DNA from: JACCTH01 sp035281645
GTDB lineage: Bacteria > Actinomycetota > Acidimicrobiia > Spongiisociales > ZC4RG35
Direction of reading: 5' to 3'
DNA length: 45,653 nt
Assembly (NCBI GenBank): GCA_035281645.1
Contig: DATEDN010000174.1
Coordinates: forward strand, 1-45,653
The notes under the pieces are model-generated. The model was not told where the DNA came from. It searched no databases and saw nothing but the letters and a program-made list of their open reading frames with translations. Every line of letters starts with the position of its first letter. Position 1 is the stretch's first letter. Both the position numbers and the translations under genes were made by a program. This document shows positions 37,613-43,762 of the stretch, in pieces.

Positions 37613-38541
37613 GCATCCTCCTCTGTCAGTTCGGATTCAGGGACGCCCAGGATCGCGCACAGCTGTGACACGCGTTCCTGGGCGCGGGGCGCCGACCGGC
37701 CGGTCTCCCAGTAGTAGACGGTGCCCTCGTGGACGCCCAGGTGCTCACCCAGCTGGGCGATGCTCATGCCGCGCGCCTCACGGGCCCTCCTCAGCTTCGA
37801 CCCGGAGAACCCCGATTTGCACGACCCGGCCTCCCTGCGAGCCTGCTCCCGGGTGGCGAGACACGGCGCACAGGTGGGGATCTTGTCGCGGTAGTGGATC
37901 CGGAGACCTTCCGGCGTGCCGCAGGCGCCCGTCCACTCGGGGACGGCTTCCGGGTCGTCGATGGTGTCCGGGTCCCAGCAGTGAGGCGGGGCGTAGCCGT
38001 TCTTCCTACCCCGGGTGCGGCATTGGCCCTGGGTGGACACCGACACGCCGAAGTCCTCAGGGCGGGCGTTCTCCAGCTTCTCGTACACGGCGATGTAGGC
38101 CCGCGCGCGATCGGGGTGGACGTATCCCCGGCTGCCCTTTCCCGCCATCACTCGATGCACTTCCCGGTAATCGATACCGGTCATGCCCGCGATCAACGCC
38201 AGGTTGAATCCGGCAACCTGGAGGGCTTGCAGTCGTCGGCGGATGCCGACGGACGGGAAGCGGGACACGTCTGCGGACGTGAACTTGGCGCCCATGATGG
38301 CCCGGTACGTGTCGGCGCAGCAAAACTTCTGCTCGTGCCGAACCCCGTCCTCCACGTAGTAGCCGCGCCGGTGACGCTTGACGGTCTCCCCGTCCAGCCC
38401 CGCGCGTTGGGCGATCAAGATCAGGGGGATGCCGAGGGTGTCATGCAGATGGCGAAGTCTCCGCCGAACGGGGCCCTGGGGGATGAATCCCAGAGCCCCG
38501 ACGGTGCGGAGGTATCGCTTCTCAGCCTGCGTGCGGCTCAA
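37609..38541 (-). CDS. Multi-HTH transcription regulator with C-terminal XRE domain, 310 aa
   Basis: TTG 38541, GGGAGGAAT about 11 bases upstream. N-terminal helical segments look like two further HTH units (IPLILIAQRAGLDGETVKRH; NLALIAGMTGIDYREVHRVM). The middle has Cys pairs (CGTPEG, CAPCLATRE, and CRTRG). The C-terminus is an XRE domain (LRRAREARGMSIAQLGEHLG, TVYYWETGRSAPR). It is probably the main phage transcription regulator in this block. The start overlaps the previous gene. Confidence 0.8.
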   Translation of the reverse strand: MSRTQAEKRYLRTVGALGFIPQGPVRRRLRHLHDTLGIPLILIAQRAGLDGETVKRHRRGYYVEDGVRHEQKFCCADTYRAIMGAKFTSADVSRFPSVGIRRRLQALQVAGFNLALIAGMTGIDYREVHRVMAGKGSRGYVHPDRARAYIAVYEKLENARPEDFGVSVSTQGQCRTRGRKNGYAPPHCWDPDTIDDPEAVPEWTGACGTPEGLRIHYRDKIPTCAPCLATREQARREAGSCKSGFSGSKLRRAREARGMSIAQLGEHLGVHEGTVYYWETGRSAPRAQERVSQLCAILGVPESELTEEDA

Positions 38542-38698
38542 GATGCTTGATTCCTCCCGTGATGCGGTCGACCCGGAAGGTTCTCACCTGCCCCAGGTCG
38601 GCGTCGACGCCGGTGATGACCAGGTCCAGCCTCTTCGTGAACCGGACTTTCGCGTCCGCCAGGACCCGGTGGCGGCCGTGATACCGGAAGGCGATCAC
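38522..38698 (-). CDS. 58-residue WYL-like protein
   Basis: GTG 38698 overlaps the preceding TGA (GTGA). The sequence FRYHGRHRVLADAKVRFTKR and VRTFRVDRITGGIKHL matches the core of WYL domains (the R-x-F-R-x-D-R-I turn). WYL domains bind nucleic acid or nucleotides and regulate defence and phage genes. Standing alone as 58 residues it is a minimal copy. It overlaps the XRE regulator by 20 bases. Confidence 0.6.
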   Translation of the reverse strand: MIAFRYHGRHRVLADAKVRFTKRLDLVITGVDADLGQVRTFRVDRITGGIKHLEPHAG

Positions 38699-39108
38699 TG
38701 GTACTCGCTCAGGAGGTTCCGGCCCCCCCGCTCGTCGCCCCGGGCGAAGGCGGCGACAATCTTGACGGCCACCCCGTTGGGGACGCTGTGGAAGAGGGTC
38801 TCAGCATCCTCTTCGTCCAGACCGAGGAGCTTCTCGGCGATGGCCGAAACGACAGACCCCACCCGGTGGAAACCCTCGGGAATGCCCAGCTGGGCGGCCA
38901 GCAGAAGGGTCGGGCCCGACAGGTCGTGCTGCTCGGTGAAAAGAGGCTGGCCGGTCTCGTTGAACACCGCCCAGCCTGCGACGCAGCGCGTCGTCCCGCA
39001 CGTCCGGAAGGGGGGGCGGTGATCCTCCCAGGACACCATGTCCAGGGACTCGGGCTCCCGCTCGATCTGCTCCTGGATCTTCCGGAACCGCTCGGTGTTG
39101 ATCGTCAT
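38695..39108 (-). CDS. Conserved hypothetical protein, 137 aa (CGTTxCVAGWA family)
   Basis: ATG 39108 (MTINTERFRKIQEQIEREPE), 7 bases after GGACCTCCGA-type signal; the longer frame to 39243 is antisense-like filler. The block FRTCGTTRCVAGWAVFNET is a recurrent phage/bacterial motif with two close Cys, followed by LLAAQLGIPEGF and LLGLDEEDAETLF. Function is not known to me. The end overlaps the WYL-like gene. Confidence 0.7.
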   Translation of the reverse strand: MTINTERFRKIQEQIEREPESLDMVSWEDHRPPFRTCGTTRCVAGWAVFNETGQPLFTEQHDLSGPTLLLAAQLGIPEGFHRVGSVVSAIAEKLLGLDEEDAETLFHSVPNGVAVKIVAAFARGDERGGRNLLSEYQ

Positions 39109-39611
39109 CGGAGGTCCCAGTCCTTCCCGTTCCGCAGGCGGGTCGCCTTCTGGTTGTGCTTCGCGATGGCGCCCGCCATGGCTTCCGCCTGGGCGCCGGT
39201 CTGCACCTCCATCAGGATCGAGAACGCCTCCTGAAGGTGCCAACGCGCGTCGTGGAGGTCCGGCGCTACCGCGTTCAGGATGGAGGGCACCATCATCTTC
39301 TGGTGCTCCTCCCAGACCTCGTCCGGGGTGCGCACGGTGCCGTCCGGGTTGGCCTCCAACAGGTCCTCCATGGAGGCCATCAGGGCGGTGTGGACGGCGC
39401 CGTACCGGAGCAGCTTGTACGCCGCCTCCATGTGGCCGTAGCCGATCCGGTCGGACAGGGGGAGGCTGGCGAGGTAGCCGTCCGGGTAGTGGGAGGGGTC
39501 GGCCTCGGGGAGGACGGCGAACTTGACGATCTCCAGGACGGCGTCCTTGCTGATCATCGTGCCAGCCTGGTCGTCGGTCGGCAGGGCGTTGATCTTGTCG
39601 ATGATACTCAC
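39105..39611 (-). CDS. Helical protein of unknown function, 168 aa
   Basis: GTG 39611 (VSIIDKINALPTDDQAG) has GAGAGGCACC upstream; ATG alternatives lie further in. Sequence is mostly helical: DAVLEIVKFAVLPEADPSHY, DRIGYGHMEAAYKLLRYGAV, RWHLQEAFSILMEVQTGAQA. No membrane segment, no catalytic motif seen. Overlaps the next start (ATGA). Confidence 0.65.
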   Translation of the reverse strand: MSIIDKINALPTDDQAGTMISKDAVLEIVKFAVLPEADPSHYPDGYLASLPLSDRIGYGHMEAAYKLLRYGAVHTALMASMEDLLEANPDGTVRTPDEVWEEHQKMMVPSILNAVAPDLHDARWHLQEAFSILMEVQTGAQAEAMAGAIAKHNQKATRLRNGKDWDLR

Positions 39612-39634
39612 GACGAGGTGCCTCTCGTTCGGGA

Positions 39635-39994
39635 TCAGTAGGACTTCGGGGCCTTGGTGGCCAGGGTGGTGCGCTCGGACTGGCCGTTGACGGCCTCCAG
39701 CAGGGCGGGGGCGGAGGTCCAGCGGACGCGGGTCTTCGCGTCGACCGGGAAGCGCTCGCCGGTGGCCGGGTTGCGCCGGGTGGTCGCCGGGGTCTCGGTG
39801 ACGCGCAGGGTGCCGACGTTGCTGATGGAGACGTTCGCGCCGGACACCAGCGCGGCGACGATCGAGTCGATGACCGCGTTGACGGCCAGCTCGGCGTCGT
39901 TGCGGGAGACGTCGGCGAGGGAGGCCACCGAGTCGATCAGGTAGCCCTTGCCGACGCGGTCGGCGTTCTCCAGGTTGACGATCTTCTTGCTCAT
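39635..39994 (-). CDS. HU/IHF-type DNA-bending protein, 119 aa
   Basis: ATG 39994 after CAAGGAGTCCTGAACATC. Typical HU fold: LIDSVASLADVSRNDAELAV, NAVIDSIVAALVSGANVSI, VGTLRVTETPATTRRNPATG with the RRNPATGE DNA arm. About 25 residues longer than chromosomal HU at the C-terminus (VNGQSERTTLATKAPKSY). It would bend or compact phage DNA and may help the origin or packaging. Confidence 0.92.
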   Translation of the reverse strand: MSKKIVNLENADRVGKGYLIDSVASLADVSRNDAELAVNAVIDSIVAALVSGANVSISNVGTLRVTETPATTRRNPATGERFPVDAKTRVRWTSAPALLEAVNGQSERTTLATKAPKSY

Positions 39995-39999
39995 GATGT

Positions 40000-40104
40000 T
40001 CAGGACTCCTTGAGGGCGTAGGTGCAGCCGGGGTTGACGCAGACGAGGTACCAGCCCCCACCGATGTACATGCGGGTGAGGGCGTGGCCGGTGCAGGCGC
40101 TCAC
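40000..40104 (-). CDS. 34-residue Cys/aromatic microprotein
   Basis: GTG 40104 overlaps the preceding TGA. CTGHALTRMYIGGGWYLVCV then NPGCTYALKES: three Cys and one His make a possible zinc site. No strong ribosome site, so it depends on coupling. Function unknown. Confidence 0.5.
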   Translation of the reverse strand: MSACTGHALTRMYIGGGWYLVCVNPGCTYALKES

Positions 40105-40268
40105 GGCTGGATGCGGAACTTCGGGATCGTCGCCCCGGCAGCGGGGACGGCGGGGGCCGACTCTTCGACCTCCAGCTCCGGGTTGCAGGGGTGCTTGCGG
40201 AGGCTGCCGTCTTTGTTCACGGCGACGCTGCCACCGCATTCGGGGCAGTCCGCGCGCTTCCCGGCCAT
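40101..40268 (-). CDS. 55-residue zinc-ribbon protein
   Basis: ATG 40268, weak ribosome site. CPECGGSVAVNKDGSLRKHP then CNPELE: a C-x2-C...H-x-C set near the N-terminus, like the zinc ribbon at 43218 and in the Cas4-like protein. The rest is Glu/Ala/Pro-rich and ends KFRIQP. Confidence 0.55.
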   Translation of the reverse strand: MAGKRADCPECGGSVAVNKDGSLRKHPCNPELEVEESAPAVPAAGATIPKFRIQP

Positions 40269-40269
40269 C

Positions 40270-40440
40270 TCAGTTGCCAGCCAGGTAAATCACGCCGAAT
40301 ATGATCGCCGAGTAGATGACCAGGGTGGCGACGGCGCCGCCGGAGGTGATCGGCTTCGGCGTCTTGCCGATCTGGGACGCGCCGTACAGGATCACGAAGG
40401 TCGACCAGGTCGTGATCGCGATCACGGTGAACAGTTCCAT
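40270..40440 (-). CDS. 56-residue two-helix membrane protein
   Basis: ATG 40440 after GGGAGTTCAA. Helix one MELFTVIAITTWSTFVILYG, short loop with SQIGKTPKP, helix two AVATLVIYSAIIFGVIYLAG. This is the size and layout of small holins or antiholins. It lies directly after the tRNA-like element of the leader. A lysis role is possible since the CHAP lysin and another two-helix protein lie 0.5-1 kb away. Confidence 0.6.
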   Translation of the reverse strand: MELFTVIAITTWSTFVILYGASQIGKTPKPITSGGAVATLVIYSAIIFGVIYLAGN

Positions 40441-40482
40441 TTGAACTCCCTAGAAAGGGGACAGGGTTGACTGGGTGCTGCG

Positions 40483-40607
40483 TCCCTCGGGCCGGATTCG
40501 AACCGACACCTTGCGTCCCTTTCGGGCCGTCTCTGCCGTGGCCTTCCGGACTGTCCCCGGTCGGGGTGCGTCCAGCTCTGATCGGAAGGCTCTTGGACTA
40601 CCGAGGG
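40483..40607 (-). ncRNA. Structured tRNA-like RNA, 125 bases
   Basis: Minus strand ends form a perfect acceptor (CCCTCGG 40607-40601 with CCGAGGG 40490-40484), followed by UA, and a good T arm GTCGG-TTCGAAT-CCGGC, discriminator A. The interior, about 90 bases, is not a cloverleaf: GTCC/GGAC could form a D-like stem, an 8-bp stem GCCTTCCG/CGGAAGGC (40590-40583 with 40548-40541) competes with it, and a CCC-GAAA-GGG tetraloop hairpin and a CCGG-GGACAGT-CCGG arm follow. It may be a tRNA with an insertion, or a tRNA-mimic that guides processing of the leader. Confidence 0.5.
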
Positions 40608-40616
40608 TGGTGGCTC

Positions 40617-40655
40617 CCCCCTCCCCTCCGGGTTCAGGTCACCGGAGGGGAGGGG
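40617..40655 (-). terminator. 15-bp perfect hairpin in the leader
   Basis: CCCCCTCCCCTCCGG at 40617-40631 and its exact complement ending at 40655, with a 10-base loop (GTTCAGGTCA region). It is the longest perfect stem found in the window. Without antitermination it should slow or stop RNA polymerase. Confidence 0.65.
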
Positions 40656-40832
40656 GACTTCACTGCCGACACCGCAGGGGGCCGGACGGGAGCTTCGGGG
40701 CTCAACCGCCGGGCCGCATCCTGGGCGCCTCTCTGCACGGGTTTTTCAGGTCCCGCCGGACCGTCCCCCTTTTCGAGTGCAAGGTGCGTGGTGCGCTTCG
40801 CCGGGGAGGGGTGTCCCCACTTCTTTATCCAC

Positions 40833-40849
40833 TGTTCAGTTCTCAAGGT
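40833..40849 (-). promoter_or_regulatory. rRNA-leader-like (boxA-type) motif
   Basis: Minus strand ACCTTGAGAACTGAACA, followed by GTGGATAAAG. From memory this matches the TTGAGAACTCAACAG motif found in leaders of actinobacterial rRNA operons. It lies about 35-50 bases downstream of the likely transcription start from promoter E. In rRNA operons this zone recruits antitermination and processing factors. Confidence 0.6.
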
Positions 40850-40891
40850 CTTGCCCGGTGATTCGGCCGGTCCTGCGCCGCTCACAACTCC

Positions 40892-40920
40892 AATATGCCC
40901 CAGGGGAACCGACGGCGAAA
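40892..40920 (-). promoter_or_regulatory. Promoter, family copy E (leader of the long minus operon)
   Basis: Minus strand TTTCGC (40920-40915), 17-bp spacer with CCCCTGGGG, and CATATT (40897-40892). The CCCCTGGGGCATATT part matches copy C (CCCCTGGGTATACT). No ribosome site follows for 400 bases, in line with a leader promoter. Confidence 0.55.
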
Positions 40921-40943
40921 CAGAAACAAGGTAAAGCAATGGC

Positions 40944-40976
40944 AAAGCCCCTCAGCCGAGTTGACTGAGGGGCTTT
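40944..40976 (-). terminator. Terminator after the holin-like gene
   Basis: AAAGCCCCTCA (40944-40954) and TGAGGGGCTTT (40966-40976) make an 11-bp perfect stem with loop GCCGAGTTGAC. The hairpin lies 11 bases after the stop of the gene at 40988-41173, and its closing bases give short A and T runs on either strand. Confidence 0.8.
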
Positions 40977-40987
40977 GACCTGGGGCT

Positions 40988-41173
40988 TTACAGAGCCGAC
41001 GGACGGTCCTTGTCGCCCAGGCCCTTCACGAGAAGGCCGTAGACCGCTGCCAGACCGGCCGCGACGGCCGCCGAGACACCCGCCTTCGACGCGCCCTGCT
41101 CGGTGAAGACCGGCACGGCCGCCGCGAGGAAGGCCACCAGGGCCAGCTCCACCAGACGCTTCAGGTACTGCAT
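40988..41173 (-). CDS. Holin-like two-helix membrane protein, 61 aa
   Basis: ATG 41173 after CTAGGAGATCCC. Helix one about residues 6-25 (VELALVAFLAAAVPVFTEQ), short charged turn (GASKAG), helix two about 31-51 (VSAAVAAGLAAVYGLLVKGL), then a charged tail GDKDRPSAL. It follows the CHAP lysin gene by 8 bases, which makes it the best holin candidate of the window. Confidence 0.75.
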   Translation of the reverse strand: MQYLKRLVELALVAFLAAAVPVFTEQGASKAGVSAAVAAGLAAVYGLLVKGLGDKDRPSAL

Positions 41174-41181
41174 GGGATCTC

Positions 41182-41922
41182 CTAGTTACTCTGTGTGACA
41201 GCGGCGAGGATCTTCGCCAGCTGGGCCTTCATCACCGCATGCTCCGCCTTCAGCTGCTGGAGCTCGGCGTAGATGACGTTGTGCCGGGCGTCGGACCATC
41301 CGAGGGAGTCACCGGCCGGAACCGGCTCGTCCTTGCCGGGAATCCGGGCCGACCAGACGGCGCTGGCGATCTCCTGGGCGCTGGGCATGTCATCCTCCTG
41401 CGGGGCTTGCTTCGCGACGGCTGCCGACTTGGTGCCGCCGTACTTCGGGTCAGCGGAAATCGTACCCTCCGCGAACGCGGGGACGCCGTAGCCGTACGGG
41501 GAACCGGCACCCCGGCGGGGACGCTTCCGCTCGTACACCCCGTCCCCGTTCGCGGAGCCCCCGGCGTTCGTGTTGCCCTCGATGGTGTAGATCCAGTCGG
41601 CGTCGTAGGCGTAGACCACGCCGACGTGATCCTGGCCAGCCGACCCCATGTAGAAGGGGCCGCCCAGGACGGGGTACTCGGTCCACCGGTCTCGGGCCTT
41701 GAACCAGGAGACGCCGGACGCGCACGAGGCGGTGATGGGGATGACGTTGCGCTCACCCAGCTCGTCGGCGCCCCACGAGACGAAGGTGTGGCACCAGGGC
41801 TGGTTCTGCGCCCACTCCAGACCTCGGACGGCCGGAGGGTACTTCGTCCAGTTGTTGCGACCCTCCCGGTAGCCATTCTGGCTGCGGAGGAGGTTGACGT
41901 AGATGTAGCGGCTGAGGGCCAT
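41182..41922 (-). CDS. CHAP-domain endolysin, 246 aa
   Basis: ATG 41922 after CTGGAGTCCTG, overlapping the preceding TGA (TGATG). The CHAP amidase/endopeptidase core is seen: Cys44 in QPWCHTFVSW, His99 in GQDHVGVVYA, and the IEGNTN block (Glu115, Asn117). It cuts peptide bonds or the amide in peptidoglycan. After about residue 165 a linker leads to a coiled-coil-like C-terminus (LQQLKAEHAVMKAQLAKILA). It complements the GH25 lysozyme at 30066. Confidence 0.92.
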   Translation of the reverse strand: MALSRYIYVNLLRSQNGYREGRNNWTKYPPAVRGLEWAQNQPWCHTFVSWGADELGERNVIPITASCASGVSWFKARDRWTEYPVLGGPFYMGSAGQDHVGVVYAYDADWIYTIEGNTNAGGSANGDGVYERKRPRRGAGSPYGYGVPAFAEGTISADPKYGGTKSAAVAKQAPQEDDMPSAQEIASAVWSARIPGKDEPVPAGDSLGWSDARHNVIYAELQQLKAEHAVMKAQLAKILAAVTQSN

Positions 41923-42125
41923 CAGGACTCCAGGTCGAGAGCGGCGCGGACGGCGGCGTCCTTGGACTCCAGGAGCTTCCGCAGCGCGACGGTGAGCTCG
42001 GGGCCTTCGAGGGTGACGGCCAGCTTCTGGGCGAGGGCGCTGAAGGGGGCGCTGACGTCGCGAAGGCGCGGGGGCAGGTGAGCGTACTCGAAGTACCGCA
42101 GGATGGCGGTGGTGGAGGGGTGCAT
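41922..42125 (-). CDS. Putative Acb2/Tad1-like helical hairpin protein, 67 aa
   Basis: ATG 42125. The conserved layout is ILRYFEYAHLPPRLRDVS, PFSALAQKLAVTL, and ALRKLLESKDAAVRAALD. I recall this short family, one helical hairpin with YFxYxHLP and LRKLLExKDAAVRA, being annotated as Acb2/Tad1 hairpin, phage proteins that sequester cyclic signalling nucleotides to block CBASS or Thoeris. That link is from memory and not proven here. It is the first gene of its leftward unit, next to the divergent promoter, as an early anti-defence gene would be. Confidence 0.55.
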   Translation of the reverse strand: MHPSTTAILRYFEYAHLPPRLRDVSAPFSALAQKLAVTLEGPELTVALRKLLESKDAAVRAALDLES

Positions 42126-42159
42126 GAGGCTCCTTCTGGATTTTCTTCAGAATAGCTGG

Positions 42160-42187
42160 TTTACGGGTAGTCCCTGTGCGGTATGCT
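42160..42187 (+). promoter_or_regulatory. Rightward promoter for the replication block
   Basis: TTTACG (42160-42165), 16-bp spacer, TATGCT (42182-42187), then a short leader to ATG 42224. It lies in the 98-base gap between the divergent genes at 42125 (minus) and 42224 (plus). I see no clear -10 for the minus gene. Confidence 0.6.
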
Positions 42188-42223
42188 TGAGGTGTCACCG
42201 CAAGAACTACCTAAGGAACACCG

Positions 42224-42418
42224 ATGAGCAACCCGATCAGCGACCTCACCAACGGCGGCCAGCGGACCAAGGTGCACGACGCGCAGATCCTCGCCAAGCT
42301 GCCCTCCAGCGCAAAGGCCCTGCTCCAGAAGGCGGCAGACAGCCAGGGCGTCACGCTCGCCGTCGTCATCCGCACCGCCCTCGCCGAGTACCTGGAGCGC
42401 CGGGGATACCGGGGCTGA
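42224..42418 (+). CDS. Ribbon-helix-helix-like protein, 64 aa
   Basis: ATG 42224 after CTAAGGAACACCG. The part TKVHDAQILAKLPSSAKALL then a helix AADSQGVTLAVVIRTALAEY LERRGY fits an Arc/CopG ribbon-helix-helix domain, a small dimeric DNA binder. As first gene after the promoter it could control the divergent pair. Confidence 0.7.
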   Translation: MSNPISDLTNGGQRTKVHDAQILAKLPSSAKALLQKAADSQGVTLAVVIRTALAEYLERRGYRG

Positions 42419-42458
42419 CTACCCACCTAACACCCGAGGCAATCCCCAAGGAGTACCG

Positions 42459-42668
42459 ATGGACGAATTCGAAGTGACGGCCGACGACGAAGGCACCATC
42501 CGCGTCTCGATCGACGAAGAGGAGCAGAAGGTCTCCCTCCTCTTCGCGGCCGAAGGGGAGAACGGGCCCATCGAAGTGGAAGTCGGTCTCACCCCCGAAC
42601 TGTGCCGGGACCTCGCGTTCACCCTGACGCGCGCCAGCTACATCCTCGAAGGAGACGACACGCTGTGA
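42459..42668 (+). CDS. Acidic hypothetical protein, 69 aa
   Basis: ATG 42459 after CAAGGAGTACCG. Very acidic (EFEVTADDEGTIRVSIDEEE) with beta strands, ending in a helix (LCRDLAFTLTRASYILEGDD). No recognised family. Overlaps the next start (GTGA). Confidence 0.6.
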   Translation: MDEFEVTADDEGTIRVSIDEEEQKVSLLFAAEGENGPIEVEVGLTPELCRDLAFTLTRASYILEGDDTL

Positions 42669-42970
42669 TCACCCGACCCGACCCCAAGGCCCTCCAGTAC
42701 CTCGAAGCCGACCTGGACCTCGACTGCGAGATCGTCGTCGAGAACCCCCACGACCACGACGGGCTCACCTTCACCCGGGCGCGTGGCAGCGAAAGCATGT
42801 CGACGCTCACCCGGCCGATCTTCCAGGCACTCCACCTCCCCGACGCGCCGATGTGGAGCACGTTCGCCGAGCAGACCGGCTGCCCCTGCCAGGACCTCGC
42901 CTACACCGGGCGCGGGAGCTGCATCGCCCACCACCCGTCCCTCCGCAATCTGAACGAGGAACTCCGATGA
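42665..42970 (+). CDS. Hypothetical protein, 101 aa
   Basis: GTG 42665 overlaps the preceding stop. N-terminus helical and acidic (ALQYLEADLDLDCEIVVENP), a middle stretch FQALHLPDAPMWSTFAEQTG, then a Cys/His cluster CPCQDLAY, GSCIAHHP that may bind zinc. Coupled to the next gene by ATGA. Confidence 0.6.
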   Translation: MITRPDPKALQYLEADLDLDCEIVVENPHDHDGLTFTRARGSESMSTLTRPIFQALHLPDAPMWSTFAEQTGCPCQDLAYTGRGSCIAHHPSLRNLNEELR

Positions 42971-43221
42971 CCAAGCCCGTTCGAGACAACGGGATCCGCT
43001 ACCGGCTGGAAATCCACGGCCGGGAGAAGATCACCCTGGACAACCTGGCGGCCGCCAAGCGGTACGCCGAAGAGCACTTCCGGATCAAGCGCGCCGGAAC
43101 CGACATCGAATGGGCGCCCAACCACAACGGCGGCCTCGTCCTCACCTGGAGGGACCCGCACGCCGAGTGGTTCTGCACGTCCGCCTACTCCATCCACGAA
43201 ACCCACAAGGACGCCGCATGA
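42967..43221 (+). CDS. Hypothetical protein, 84 aa
   Basis: ATG 42967. Well-structured alpha/beta sequence: IRYRLEIHGREKITLDNLAA, a helix AAKRYAEEHFRI, strands GGLVLTWRDPHAEWFCTSAY, and HETHKDAA. It is similar in layout to small phage proteins with an IRYxLxxHG start, but I do not know a function. Confidence 0.6.
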   Translation: MTKPVRDNGIRYRLEIHGREKITLDNLAAAKRYAEEHFRIKRAGTDIEWAPNHNGGLVLTWRDPHAEWFCTSAYSIHETHKDAA

Positions 43222-43685
43222 GCCTCGCCGGACCCCACGGGGAAGGTGCCTGCCCCGACTGTAAGACGCTCGTCGACCTCGACCGCTGGGGGAGGGTCGA
43301 GCGACACCGCCTTCCCCAGTCGGTGCCGATGGCGGCCGCCCGGCCGTGGAACTGCCCCGGGGAGGGGAAGCCTCCGGGCGCCGAGCAGGAACTGCCCGAG
43401 CTGGCGTTCTCCGACCTGGAGGTGACGGCCGCCTGCCCGACCTGCCAGCAGGATGTGGTGGTCACCACCATCGGGGTCGACCGTCGCGGCCGCCGGTTCC
43501 AGCCCCACCGTGTCGGCACCGGTGACGGGCGCGCGCCATACTGCCCCGGCGGGGGGTCGCTCGTGGAGGACCCGGACCGGCCGGTCCAGAACCAGGCGAC
43601 GGTCACCATCGACACGGCGACCGGGATGGTCACCACCGTCGGCGTCGAGTTCCGGGGCATGCTGCGGCGGGCGATGGAAATCTGA
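43218..43685 (+). CDS. Two-zinc-ribbon protein, 155 aa
   Basis: ATG 43218 overlaps the preceding TGA. Two ribbon units of the same build: CPDCKTLVDLDRWGRVERHR with NCPGEGK, and CPTCQQDVVVTTIGVDRRGR with YCPGGGS. Both have C-x2-C, a His and a late Cys, the same build as in the Cas4-like protein and in 40101. A tail (TVTIDTATGMVTTVGVEFRG) follows. Possibly a nucleic-acid-binding adaptor. Confidence 0.65.
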   Translation: MSLAGPHGEGACPDCKTLVDLDRWGRVERHRLPQSVPMAAARPWNCPGEGKPPGAEQELPELAFSDLEVTAACPTCQQDVVVTTIGVDRRGRRFQPHRVGTGDGRAPYCPGGGSLVEDPDRPVQNQATVTIDTATGMVTTVGVEFRGMLRRAMEI

Positions 43686-43694
43686 TCAGGGCGT

Positions 43695-43732
43695 TTGACC
43701 ACGGGGACCCTGGGTACTAACCTGGGGTCCCC
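43695..43732 (+). promoter_or_regulatory. Promoter with overlapping palindrome (for HTH and RepA genes)
   Basis: TTGACC (43695-43700), 17-bp spacer, TAACCT (43718-43723). GGGGACCC (43703-43710) and GGGTCCCC (43725-43732) form an inverted repeat that straddles the -10 box, so a bound dimer would block transcription. It could alternatively act as a terminator hairpin for the gene ending at 43685. Confidence 0.6.
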
Positions 43733-43762
43733 GTTGATTTGCGCTACAAGATGGGAGTCCCC

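Larger units (their letters stand above)
40608..40987 (-). promoter_or_regulatory. 380-base leader of the long minus operon, without genes
   Basis: From right to left: terminator of the upstream gene (40944-40976), promoter E (40892-40920), the rRNA-leader-like motif (40833-40849), about 170 bases of G/C-rich sequence with no frame I trust, and a 15-bp hairpin (40617-40655), then the tRNA-like RNA. The order promoter, boxA-like motif, hairpin, tRNA-like structure resembles stable-RNA leaders. Confidence 0.65.

Noticed and set aside
36540..38207. 555-codon plus-strand frame in the minus-strand nuclease/regulator region
   Set aside because: It overlaps six coupled minus-strand genes, including an HNH nuclease and an XRE regulator; composition is that of a shadow.
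39105..40061. N-terminal extension of the 39105 protein through the HU gene
   Set aside because: The added part is the HU-like gene read out of frame; GTG 39611 fits the gap.
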